In this document: one piece after another, positions 18,348 through 26,431 of the stretch | How the letters are laid out: each line of letters starts with the position of its first letter | How positions within the stretch are numbered: the stretch's first letter is position 1 | Origin: an uncultured Bacteroidota bacterium | GTDB taxonomy: Bacteria > Bacteroidota > Bacteroidia > Chitinophagales > Chitinophagaceae | Assembly: GCA_946479615.1 (NCBI GenBank) | Contig: CAMLGR010000001.1 | Location: forward strand, 1-64,000 | Length of the DNA: 64,000 bases | Reading direction: 5' to 3' | The notes under the pieces: generated by a model | The model's input: the letters and a program-made list of their open reading frames with translations, nothing else | Database searches by the model: none | Told to the model about the DNA's origin: nothing | Translations under genes and position numbers: made by a program

Positions 18348-19115
18348 ATGAAACCAACCCTTTCCGTAGTAACCATTTGCTTTAATAACCTGGCGGAACT
18401 GATCACCACCTGTGCCAGCGTGGATGAACAAACAGTTTTGCCGGACGAGCATCTTATTATCGACGGATCGGTGAATGAGGAGATCCTTCACTGGTTGCAG
18501 CAACAGCCTCAGCCTTCTTACCGCCGCTGGATACATGAAAGAGACAAGGGTATTTCGGATGCTTTCAATAAAGGGTTCACCAACGCCCGCTATGACATCA
18601 TTCACTTACTCAATTCCGGTGACCGGTATACCGGCAAGCACTCTATCGAAACCGTGTTGAATACACTCACAGCCGACGATTCCCTTATGTGGGTACATAG
18701 CCGTTACATTCAGCACCGGGGCGGCAGGGATATTACAAGCGGGGTGCCATTTGATAAGGACCAGCTTTGGAAAGGCATGCGAACCGTGGCACACCCGGGT
18801 ATGTTTATCAAAAAACAGGTGTATGACCGTTGTGGTGTATACAATATCAATTATAAAATCGCGATGGATTATGATATGCTGGTGAGAATGCGGGACGAGA
18901 AATTCCGGTTTATCCCCGAAGCGCTGGTCTATTTTGCCCCGGGTGGCGCGAGTGACCTGCAAATGAAAAAAGGACTGAAGGAAGTCAAACAAATTTACCG
19001 GCAACATATCGGCTATAGCATTAAACAAAATCTATGGCAATGGCGGCAACTTCTCCTGGCTGCATTTATGAAGACCCTCTTAGGTAAAATGTGGTTTAAG
19101 AAGAGACATCAATGA
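18348..19115 (+). CDS. Glycosyltransferase family 2
   Basis: A 255-residue GT-A transferase that moves a sugar from a nucleotide donor. It starts with LSVVTICFNNLAEL (about 4-17), a typical GT2 N-terminus. Further marks are HERDKGISDAFNKGF (about 63-77), which ends the nucleotide-binding half, the metal-site region HLLNSGDRYTG where Ser-Gly-Asp replaces the usual DxD, and AMDYDMLVRM (about 167-176). No membrane helix is evident. It sits in the glycan cluster. Confidence 0.88.
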   Translation: MKPTLSVVTICFNNLAELITTCASVDEQTVLPDEHLIIDGSVNEEILHWLQQQPQPSYRRWIHERDKGISDAFNKGFTNARYDIIHLLNSGDRYTGKHSIETVLNTLTADDSLMWVHSRYIQHRGGRDITSGVPFDKDQLWKGMRTVAHPGMFIKKQVYDRCGVYNINYKIAMDYDMLVRMRDEKFRFIPEALVYFAPGGASDLQMKKGLKEVKQIYRQHIGYSIKQNLWQWRQLLLAAFMKTLLGKMWFKKRHQ

Positions 19116-19237
19116 GGTGTTAGGTGTTAGGTGTGTTATATCTTTATATTCAGTAGCAATCTTTTGTATTACTTTTTACAACAAGTATCTTTGCGGATTT
19201 CTTTAACACCTAACACCTAAAACTTAACACCTGACAC
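19113..19237. repeat. Inverted word-repeat pair, TAGGTGTTAGG type
   Basis: The left arm (19113-19137) repeats AGGTGTT and starts at the stop codon of the GT2 gene. The right arm (19202-19237) repeats TAACACCTA. The arms are inverse complements separated by about 65 bp. Family members occur at 13384-13412 and 35213-35310. Confidence 0.75.
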
Positions 19238-19289
19238 TATCTTAAATCTTGCTATTTTTACGGCTTTTAAGGGGCAAAACAATATATAA

Positions 19290-20666
19290 ATGGCTGTCAT
19301 CAGGTTACAGGAGATCGAATTAAATAAATTATCGCTGGGAGATTCTTTTGGAAAGGTGTTTACCTGGAACGGAAAACTGTTCCGCGGCATCTACCCGGAA
19401 TGGGAGACACTTTCCCGCGAATTGTTTTCTTCCGGACTGATCGATGCCCTGTATGCAAAAAAGCTGATCCCCCGCACCACTATCACCGATCTGCAGGTAG
19501 AAGGATTTGCCCTGGTGATCGAACATGAACGCATCCCTTCCGTCAGCTACCCGCATGAATGGAGTTTTACCATGCTGAAAGATGCCGGCATCTGTGTAAT
19601 GGAAGTGAATAAACTCGCTCTTGAATTTGGCTATGAAACAAAGGACTGCCACGCTTATAACGTGGTCTTTCATAATAATCATCCCGAGTTTGTCGATATC
19701 GGCAGTTTTGTAAAAACCGATGAAGCAAATGTAAACCTGCTCTGCTATGAAGAATTCCTAATGGATTATTATCACCCGTTAAAGATCTGGCAAAAGGATT
19801 ATTATACAGCTAAACGAATCATTGCCGATGAAACAGGTTTGCTGCCGCATTTTTCTTATTATAAAGTCAAGTACGGGTTCCCTTTTAACCGCTTGTTTTA
19901 TTATTCCGATAAAGCCCGTAAAGGCGTATTCAAATTATATAATCATCCAAGCGGGAAAAAATGGCTGAAACCGGTAACGGCGAAACGAAAAAAGAAACAG
20001 GCAGATCGATTGATCCGCAAGATCAGTAAGCTATTTGCAGGCGGTCAAAAATCCACCTGGGATAATTATCATACCGAATACCTCGATGCAGCCGGTGAAG
20101 TGGTAAGGACCACACCCCGTTTTGATGTGATCGCCGACCTCATCAAACAATATAATATCAAAAGCATTACCGAGCTGGCGGGCAACCAGGGTGTGATGTC
20201 GAAGATCATCCTCAAAAAAGCGCCCACGGTAGAAAAGATCATTTGCACCGATTATGACGAGAATGCGATCGATGGCTTGTATGCTTCGATCAAGAATAAA
20301 CCGCTGCAGGACCGGATCACACCAGTGGTATTGAATTTCATGACCCCTGTTCCGAATTATTTTGGCAATAAGCCGTATGACCGGTTTGCGTCGGAATGTG
20401 TACTGGCATTAGCTGTTACACACCACCTGATATTAACACAGGGATTCAATATCGACACGATCATTGCTACTATCCGATCCTATACCACGAAGTATGCAGT
20501 GATCGAATTTATGCCAAAGGGATTGTGGGATGGAAAGGGTGCGCCGCCATTTCCTGACTGGTATACCAAACAATGGTTTGCCGAACATCTCAGCAAGCAA
20601 TTCACGATCCTTTCGGAACAACAAACGGAAGAAAACAGGATCACGTTTTTTTGCAGTATCGTCTAA
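19290..20666 (+). CDS. Two-domain protein: kinase-like N-terminus fused to SAM-dependent methyltransferase
   Basis: A 458-residue protein. Around residues 118-136 the sequence DCHAYNVVFHNNHPEFVDIGS has the layout of a kinase-like catalytic loop (D-x4-N) followed by a metal-binding D-x-G. The C-terminal part (about 270-458) is a class I methyltransferase: SITELAGNQGVMSKIIL replaces the usual glycine-rich loop and ICTDYDENAID carries the acidic residue after beta-2. It resembles proteins annotated as nodulation/SAM-dependent methyltransferases. It lies in the glycan cluster and probably modifies a glycan or its lipid carrier. The kinase-like reading is tentative. Confidence 0.7.
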   Translation: MAVIRLQEIELNKLSLGDSFGKVFTWNGKLFRGIYPEWETLSRELFSSGLIDALYAKKLIPRTTITDLQVEGFALVIEHERIPSVSYPHEWSFTMLKDAGICVMEVNKLALEFGYETKDCHAYNVVFHNNHPEFVDIGSFVKTDEANVNLLCYEEFLMDYYHPLKIWQKDYYTAKRIIADETGLLPHFSYYKVKYGFPFNRLFYYSDKARKGVFKLYNHPSGKKWLKPVTAKRKKKQADRLIRKISKLFAGGQKSTWDNYHTEYLDAAGEVVRTTPRFDVIADLIKQYNIKSITELAGNQGVMSKIILKKAPTVEKIICTDYDENAIDGLYASIKNKPLQDRITPVVLNFMTPVPNYFGNKPYDRFASECVLALAVTHHLILTQGFNIDTIIATIRSYTTKYAVIEFMPKGLWDGKGAPPFPDWYTKQWFAEHLSKQFTILSEQQTEENRITFFCSIV

Positions 20667-20756
20667 TAATTCAAAATTCAAGAATCAAAATTCAAAAAAA
20701 GATTTCGAAGATTGTAATCCTTTTGAATTTTCACTTTTGATTTTTGATTTTCAATA
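20667..20756. repeat. Inverted word-repeat pair, AAAATTCAAAA type
   Basis: The left arm (20667-20699) repeats AATTCAAAATTCAA; the right arm (20722-20755) repeats TTTTGATTTTTGATTTTCAA, its inverse complement. It fills the whole gap between two codirectional genes and abuts the ATG at 20758, leaving no room for a Shine-Dalgarno site. Same word family at 26338-26410. Confidence 0.75.
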
Positions 20757-20757
20757 A

Positions 20758-21453
20758 ATGGGTCTCTTACATAAAATAATCAACATCGTTTACCGGAAGA
20801 GGAATCCACCGGACTGGATGGCGCTGCGCCGGACCACACCGTTTGAACCGGATTTTGGTTGCAACAGGGGCACACCGATCGACCGGTATTATATTGAGCA
20901 ATTCTTAGCGGCTCATCAATCACATATCCGGGGTACGGTAATAGAGATCGGGGATGATGTATATACAAAGAAATTCGGGCAGTCTGTTACTAAGTCAGAA
21001 GTATTGCATTATGATAACAGTTCACCCAAAGCAACCATCATCGGCGATTTAACCCAATCAGCGGGATTGCCAACGGGTATTGCCGATTGCTTTATCTGTA
21101 CACAGACATTGAATTTTATTTTTGATTACAACAGCGCGGTGAAAGGCATCCGGCATTTGTTGAAGGAAAATGGAGTGGCGCTGATCACGGTCGCGGGTTT
21201 GTGCCAAATATCAAAATATGATTATGACCGCTGGGGAGATTTCTGGCGGTTTACCGAGCAATCGATCCGCAAGATCATGGAACAGCATTTTGATCCTGCG
21301 CAACTGGAGATCAGTTCTTATGGCAATGTACTGGCCGCCACTTCGCTGCTGCATGGCATTACGGTGGAAGATATTACGAAAGCTGAACTTGATACCCGCG
21401 ATGAAGTGTACCAGGTTGTGATCAGCGTAGTAGCAAAAAATAAAAAGGCATGA
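20758..21453 (+). CDS. SAM-dependent methyltransferase (type 11-like)
   Basis: A 231-residue class I methyltransferase. The SAM region is GTVIEIGDDVYTKKFG (about 61-76), with GDDV where GxGxG is usual. It is followed by LHYDNSSPKATIIGDLT and the beta-4 segment IADCFICTQTLNFIFD (about 111-126), close to type-11 enzymes. It probably acts on a glycan or lipid intermediate of the cluster. The stop overlaps the next ATG by four bases (ATGA), so it is translationally coupled to the FkbM gene. Confidence 0.8.
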   Translation: MGLLHKIINIVYRKRNPPDWMALRRTTPFEPDFGCNRGTPIDRYYIEQFLAAHQSHIRGTVIEIGDDVYTKKFGQSVTKSEVLHYDNSSPKATIIGDLTQSAGLPTGIADCFICTQTLNFIFDYNSAVKGIRHLLKENGVALITVAGLCQISKYDYDRWGDFWRFTEQSIRKIMEQHFDPAQLEISSYGNVLAATSLLHGITVEDITKAELDTRDEVYQVVISVVAKNKKA

Positions 21454-22232
21454 TCAGAAAAATAGCAAGACGTTTATCGCCACAATACCTGCGCTTTTAT
21501 AATTTCCTGCGCCGGGCCAAAAGAATACCGCGCTATAAAAAAACGCGTGTGTCTTTTCCTGGCTACCAACTGGAAGTGGCGGATATGCTATCCTTTGCCT
21601 GGCAATACTGGGAGATCATCCTGAAGGAATGTTATGCATTCAAAGCCGGCAACAGCAAACCCCTGATCATCGATTGCGGTGCGAATATCGGTTTGAGCGC
21701 TTTGTATTTTTCTAAATTATATCCCGGTGCTGTGATCAAAGCCATTGAAGCGGATCAGACCATTGCCGGTATCTGTCAACATAATATAATAGCAAACAAA
21801 GCGGGGAATGTGGAACTGATCGCGAAAGCAGCCTGGACAAAGAATGGATTCATCTCTTTCAATTCCGAAGGCGCCGATGGCGGCCGCATCAGCGATGATA
21901 AAACAACGCAGGTAGCCTGTATGGATTTCAATGAATACCTGCAACAATTCCCGGCCATTGATTTTTTAAAAATTGATATCGAAGGCGCCGAAACGGAAGT
22001 GATCAAACATATAGCAGAACAGGTTAAAAAGATCCGGTATTTTTTTATCGAATACCACTCCTCTCCTGCCAGCCGCCAGCAACTGGGCGATATTTTACAA
22101 ATCCTGGCTGATAATGGGTTCCGTTATTATATCGAGGACCTGCATAAAAAGAACCGGCCATTTCTGAATGAATCCGGAGCCGATCCGTTTGACCTGCAAT
22201 TAAACATTTATGCACACAATACCCAATTTTGA
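21450..22232 (+). CDS. FkbM-family methyltransferase
   Basis: A 260-residue SAM-dependent O-methyltransferase. The SAM loop is IIDCGANIGLSALYFS (about 73-88), followed by IKAIEADQTIAGICQHNI. The FkbM hallmark IDFLKIDIEGAETEVIKH is at about 170-187. Such enzymes methylate sugar hydroxyls in surface glycans and antibiotics. It overlaps the previous gene by 4 bp and the next by 23 bp, placing it inside a tight operon. Confidence 0.9.
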   Translation: MIRKIARRLSPQYLRFYNFLRRAKRIPRYKKTRVSFPGYQLEVADMLSFAWQYWEIILKECYAFKAGNSKPLIIDCGANIGLSALYFSKLYPGAVIKAIEADQTIAGICQHNIIANKAGNVELIAKAAWTKNGFISFNSEGADGGRISDDKTTQVACMDFNEYLQQFPAIDFLKIDIEGAETEVIKHIAEQVKKIRYFFIEYHSSPASRQQLGDILQILADNGFRYYIEDLHKKNRPFLNESGADPFDLQLNIYAHNTQF

Positions 22233-23202
22233 ATCGGCACCAGCCAGGTGGTTGCGCAAACTGAATAATTTCCCAAAAAGGTATTTATCACATACCAAAG
22301 TGTTGTTGTATCACCGGATAACGAATTTAGCCAGCGATCCGCTGGAATTATCGGTCACACCGGAAATATTTCATGAACAATTGACCGTGCTGAAGAAGAA
22401 GTATGCGATCATTTCTGCCGATGAATTTGCTGATTCCTTATTGAAAAGAAAGAAAATAAAGGGTCAAACCATCCTGATCACGTTTGATGATGGCTATGCC
22501 GATAATTTACTGGAAGCAGTACCCGTACTTGAATCATTGAAAATTCCCGCCCTGTTTTTTATCACTACTTCACAGCTGAATACGGATAAATTATTATGGT
22601 GGGATGAACTCGAACAACTGGTACTTGACGGATCAACCTTACCCGACGAGATCAGTTTTGCCGAAGATATCCTGGGAGAAACGCAGCAGGTATTTGCCTG
22701 CAACGACCGGCAGGTATTATATGATCACCTGCATGATCTGTTGAAATATGCGACACTGGAAAAACGGAACCGCATACTTGATGCATTACGATCACAGATC
22801 ATTGTCAGTTCAACCCCGCGGAACAATTACCGTCTTTTGACACATGAAGAATTACAAACATTGTCCCGCTCGGCTTATGCCACGATCGGTGCGCATACGG
22901 TCAATCATACCAGTTTAGGCATACAGGAACCTGTGATCCAGGAATATGAATTATCAGCCAGTAAAAAAGAACTGAAGACACTCACCGGCAAACCAGTCAA
23001 TTATTTTTCTTACCCTTATGGCAGTGTCCGCGATCTGAATGATACGACTGCTACACTGGCTGCGAAGGCAGGATTCAAATTGTCGTTTACCAACTATTAT
23101 GGTTTTGCCACGATACATACTTCCAATCACAAAATTCCACGTATTTTGGTACGCAATTGGAACAGCGATCAACTGCTGAAACAGGTAAACAAGTTATTTT
23201 AA
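22210..23202 (+). CDS. Polysaccharide deacetylase family protein
   Basis: A 330-residue NodB-type metal-dependent deacetylase. The catalytic base/metal motif ILITFDDGYADN is at about 88-99. The second metal motif is GAHTVNHTSLG (about 227-237), with Asn before the second His where Ser/Thr variants are common. SYPYGSVRDLN (about 266-276) is the third motif. No signal peptide is clear, so it may act on cytoplasmic-face lipid-linked sugars. It overlaps the FkbM gene by 23 bp and the next gene by one base. Confidence 0.88.
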   Translation: MHTIPNFESAPARWLRKLNNFPKRYLSHTKVLLYHRITNLASDPLELSVTPEIFHEQLTVLKKKYAIISADEFADSLLKRKKIKGQTILITFDDGYADNLLEAVPVLESLKIPALFFITTSQLNTDKLLWWDELEQLVLDGSTLPDEISFAEDILGETQQVFACNDRQVLYDHLHDLLKYATLEKRNRILDALRSQIIVSSTPRNNYRLLTHEELQTLSRSAYATIGAHTVNHTSLGIQEPVIQEYELSASKKELKTLTGKPVNYFSYPYGSVRDLNDTTATLAAKAGFKLSFTNYYGFATIHTSNHKIPRILVRNWNSDQLLKQVNKLF

Positions 23203-24452
23203 TGAAGATCCTTCATATTACGACCAGTACAAGCGGTGGCGCAGGAGTGGCCTGTATACGTCTGCACCAGGGATTGCTGAGCAAAGGGATCTCTTCGCAT
23301 GTACTTTGCCTGAAGGATTATGCAAATACCGCAGCGACAGTGCCGGGCATACATGAATATGCCAGCGGTTTTCTTTCCACTTATATCCGTAAAGGAAAGA
23401 CCTGGTTATACGATAGAAAATTAAAACAACAATTAAAAAATCAACCCGAAGGATACGAGGTCTTTTCTTCTATTCATACTTCGTTTGATATTACCAGTCA
23501 TCCTGTTTATAAAGAAGCAGATATCATTAACCTGCACTGGGTATCGGGGTTTATGGATTATACCTCTTTCTTTAGAAAGAATAAAAAGCCTGTGGTATGG
23601 ACCATGCACGATATGTTTCCTTTTACCGGTGGTTGTCATCATGCTGATAATAATACCGGTTTTGAAACAGATTGCGGGTATTGCCCCCAATTACAGGGAA
23701 CGCTAAATCCGAAATTTGCCTTTCAACAATTAGCTGAAAAGAAAGCGGCGCTGGCTGATAAAACATCTTTACATATCGTTACGCCTTCGCAATGGCTGTA
23801 TAATTTATCCATAAAAAGCGCGCTGTTCAAAAACTATCCACATACAGTGATCAACAATGGTGCGTCTACAGAAATTTTCAATAGTAAAAAAAGAGAGGCT
23901 GCCCGCGCAGAACTGGGATTACCTGCCGGTAAAAAGATCCTGCTCTTTGTTGCGCAATCTGTCAATAATAAAAGAAAAGGCATTCATCTTTTATGGAAAG
24001 CATTGCAACAGGTAAAGACAAAGGATATATTATTATTATCGGTGGGTAAAGAAGATGACAGGATGCCTGCTGATTTTTTATACCAGCAAATGGGTACGAT
24101 CACCGACCCGGAAAAGATCGCCCTGGTATACCAGTCTGCCGATGTGTTTGTATTACCTTCCCTGGCGGAGAACCTGCCGAATACGATCGCTGAATCTTTA
24201 TTATGCGGAACACCCGTGATCGCATTCGCCGTAGGTGGCATACCCGAAATGGTAATGAATGAAGAGAATGGATATAGCCTGCCTCCCGATCCTGTGCAAC
24301 TGGCGGCTGCCATCGACCGGTTTTTTTTACAGCCTGGCCAGTTCAACCGCCATTCCATTGAAGAAAATGCTTTTAAAAAATATAATTTAGCAACCCAGGC
24401 CGGTGCATATATGGAAGTGTATAAAAAGATAATGACGACCGCTGTTGCGTGA
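23202..24452 (+). CDS. Glycosyltransferase family 4
   Basis: A 416-residue GT-B transferase. I place the start at ATG 23202 (MKILHITTSTSGGAG, a classic GT4 N-terminus), which overlaps the previous stop codon by one base; an upstream in-frame extension is implausible. Marks: NLHWVSGFMDY, VVWTMHDMFPFTGGCHH (about 129-145), ILLFVAQSVNNKRKG and the donor-site motif LPSLAENLPNTIAESLLCGTP (about 332-352) with E-x7-E. The GGCHH and CGYCPQL segments are common in GT4 enzymes of exopolysaccharide clusters. Confidence 0.92.
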   Translation: MKILHITTSTSGGAGVACIRLHQGLLSKGISSHVLCLKDYANTAATVPGIHEYASGFLSTYIRKGKTWLYDRKLKQQLKNQPEGYEVFSSIHTSFDITSHPVYKEADIINLHWVSGFMDYTSFFRKNKKPVVWTMHDMFPFTGGCHHADNNTGFETDCGYCPQLQGTLNPKFAFQQLAEKKAALADKTSLHIVTPSQWLYNLSIKSALFKNYPHTVINNGASTEIFNSKKREAARAELGLPAGKKILLFVAQSVNNKRKGIHLLWKALQQVKTKDILLLSVGKEDDRMPADFLYQQMGTITDPEKIALVYQSADVFVLPSLAENLPNTIAESLLCGTPVIAFAVGGIPEMVMNEENGYSLPPDPVQLAAAIDRFFLQPGQFNRHSIEENAFKKYNLATQAGAYMEVYKKIMTTAVA

Positions 24453-24475
24453 TCATTGACCTTAACCATTATTAG

Positions 24476-25390
24476 TTGAAACCTCTTAGCTTTATCATCA
24501 TCACGTATAACCGTCCCGCAGATATGCTGGAACTGTTGCAGAATATCAGCCAGCTTGACCAAGCTGGTGAATTGCTGCAGGAAGTCATTGTAGTAAATAA
24601 TGCCTCTACCGAAGATTACAGCAAGGTGCGGGAATATATCAGCCAGATCCCTGCTTTACCCATAAAATATTTTGATGCCCCCGGCAACCTGGGTGTTGCC
24701 AAAGGAAGAAATTATGCGATCACCAAAAGCACCGCTCCCCTGCTGATCATGCTGGATGACGATGCCGTATTGCAGAATAAAGATTGCCTGGTAAACCTGG
24801 TCAGGGAATTTGAAACGTCCAATACCAGTCGTCCCAAAGCGATTGTATCGTTCAAGGTATTATACTATGATACCCTGGAAATGCAGGTCAATGGTTTGCC
24901 TCATAAGAAATATAACGAGTACAAGGACAAATCTTTTTTTGAAACCTATTTCTATGCCGGTGGCGCACATGCGGTAAGACGTGAAGTGATCGACCGGCTC
25001 GGCGATTACCCGGAGGATTTTTTTTATGGCATGGAAGAGTACGATCTCAGTTACCGCATCATCGATGCCGGTTATACGATCGTGTACAGCGATGGCGTGG
25101 TGATGTTACATAAAGAATCTCCATTGGGACGCAAACCCAAAAAGATAAAGCTGCGGATGATGTGGGTGAATAAAAGCAAAGTGGCCTGGAGGTATTTACC
25201 CAAAAAATATTTTTATAGTACTGCGTTCATGTGGTCGCTGCAATACCTGCGGATAACCGGGTTCAATATCGGTGGATTTATGAAAGGATGGAAAGAATGT
25301 TTTCGTATTCCGGCTACGGAAAAAAGAACACCGGTGAGCGAAGCCACTTTATCTTATCTCAGGGAAGTAAAAGCCAGGCTTTGGTATTAA
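24476..25390 (+). CDS. Glycosyltransferase family 2, rhamnosyltransferase-like
   Basis: A 304-residue GT-A transferase. The best start is a TTG at 24476, giving KPLSFIIITYNRPADML, the expected N-terminus. Other marks: VIVVNNASTEDY, NLGVAKGRNYAI (about 75-86), the metal-binding LIMLDDDAVLQN (about 95-106) and FFYGMEEYDLSYRIIDAGY (about 181-199) with the catalytic acidic region. It ends the tight cluster and is followed by a convergent hairpin. Confidence 0.9.
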   Translation: MKPLSFIIITYNRPADMLELLQNISQLDQAGELLQEVIVVNNASTEDYSKVREYISQIPALPIKYFDAPGNLGVAKGRNYAITKSTAPLLIMLDDDAVLQNKDCLVNLVREFETSNTSRPKAIVSFKVLYYDTLEMQVNGLPHKKYNEYKDKSFFETYFYAGGAHAVRREVIDRLGDYPEDFFYGMEEYDLSYRIIDAGYTIVYSDGVVMLHKESPLGRKPKKIKLRMMWVNKSKVAWRYLPKKYFYSTAFMWSLQYLRITGFNIGGFMKGWKECFRIPATEKRTPVSEATLSYLREVKARLWY

Positions 25391-25394
25391 ATGT

Positions 25395-25457
25395 GGAATT
25401 AAGAATTAATAATTACTAATGGGTTTCCTTCATTCATAATTATTAATTCTTAATTCC
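25395..25457. repeat. Inverted word-repeat hairpin, GAATTAAGAATTAATAATT type
   Basis: Arms of 29 bases (25395-25423 and 25429-25457) are near-perfect inverse complements around the loop TTTCC. It lies between the convergent GT2 and mqnA genes and probably acts as a bidirectional terminator here. Confidence 0.8.
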
Positions 25458-25480
25458 TAATTCTTAAAAGGCCGCGGAGA

Positions 25481-26263
25481 TCAAACAGTAACCGTTTCTA
25501 TGGCGGATAAGAAAAGTTCTAATCCTTTTCGTTTTCTTTCATCCAGCACATAACTCAGGTGAAGGGTATAATATTTTTTCAGATCGTACAGATCGAATGG
25601 TGTATTTGCCACGATCTCATCGATATGTTGCAATCCTATCGCATTGGCGCTATCAAAAGCAGCGATGAACTCATCAGGCAGCGGTTTTGTACTCACCCAG
25701 GCAGCAAATACAAATGGCAATCCCGTGATCGCTCTCCATTCTGAACCGAGGTCATAGATAAACGTAGAGATCTTCCGTTGTTCCAGTGCCCGGTCCCCGA
25801 TGACCAGTCCGGCCGTTGTACCTTTTATTTCTTTCCGGTAATTTTCATCCACCGCCTGTATGATCTCGGGGTTGATACCCCAGGATTCTTTCATCAGCCA
25901 TTTCAACAAGGCAACCGAAGACCGGCTCTGGTAATCGAGATATACTTTTTCGATCTGGTTCATCGGCACTTCGCTGAACAGGCAAACAGAAGCAATCTCG
26001 CCTTCGGCGCCGATACAATAATTACCGATGATATACCAGGAAGGCAGTTCGGGAATAGCGGCAACAGGGATCAGTCCCAGGTCTATTTCATCATCTGCCA
26101 GCATCTGTGCGAGCCGTGCAGGATGAGCGCCAATTAATTCGATTGTATGATTGATCGGGGGTAGTTCCAAACCATAGAGCAATGGTTTTGTATTCAGGTA
26201 GTTAACAATTCCAACCCGGATCTTCCTGTTCTCCTGCCCCGGAAAGCTGTTATTATCTTTCAT
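25481..26263 (-). CDS. mqnA: Chorismate dehydratase, menaquinone (futalosine) pathway
   Basis: A 260-residue MqnA/MqnD-family protein with a periplasmic-binding-protein-like fold. MqnA makes 3-enolpyruvylbenzoate from chorismate, the first step of the futalosine route. Marks: VGIVNYLNTKPLLYGL (about 18-33), DEIDLGLIPVAAI (about 58-70) and the YLDYQSRSSVALLKWL block (about 108-123). MqnA is preferred over MqnD because of the N-terminal VGIVNYLNTKPL motif and the length. No other mqn gene is present. Confidence 0.85.
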   Translation of the reverse strand: MKDNNSFPGQENRKIRVGIVNYLNTKPLLYGLELPPINHTIELIGAHPARLAQMLADDEIDLGLIPVAAIPELPSWYIIGNYCIGAEGEIASVCLFSEVPMNQIEKVYLDYQSRSSVALLKWLMKESWGINPEIIQAVDENYRKEIKGTTAGLVIGDRALEQRKISTFIYDLGSEWRAITGLPFVFAAWVSTKPLPDEFIAAFDSANAIGLQHIDEIVANTPFDLYDLKKYYTLHLSYVLDERKRKGLELFLSAIETVTV

Positions 26264-26337
26264 TACTACAGGTTGCGTTCTTTATCTTTGCCGCAAAGAT
26301 AGATTATAGTATTTATCGGAGAGTAATACAAAGTATA

Positions 26338-26410
26338 TTCAAAATCAAAAAGTCAAAAATCAACAACCAGTACACGGCAAGGTCTTTACTTTTGAATTTT
26401 GAATTTCAAC
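26338..26410. repeat. Inverted word-repeat pair, AAAATCAAAAA type, in a divergent promoter gap
   Basis: The left arm (26338-26365) repeats AAAATCAAAAAGTCAAAAATCAA; the right arm (26391-26410) reads TTTTGAATTTTGAATTTCAA. It lies between divergent mqnA and purB, where no terminator is needed. Words match the pair at 20667-20756. Confidence 0.65.
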
Positions 26411-26431
26411 CCAAAACCCCCTAAGTCACTC

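Noticed and set aside
23157..23201. Upstream start for the second GT4 enzyme
   Set aside because: It would overlap the deacetylase by 45 bp and add residues before the canonical MKILHI start.
26399..26431. TTG start extending PurB
   Set aside because: The extra residues come from a repeat arm and are not part of the PurB fold; ATG 26432 gives the family N-terminus.
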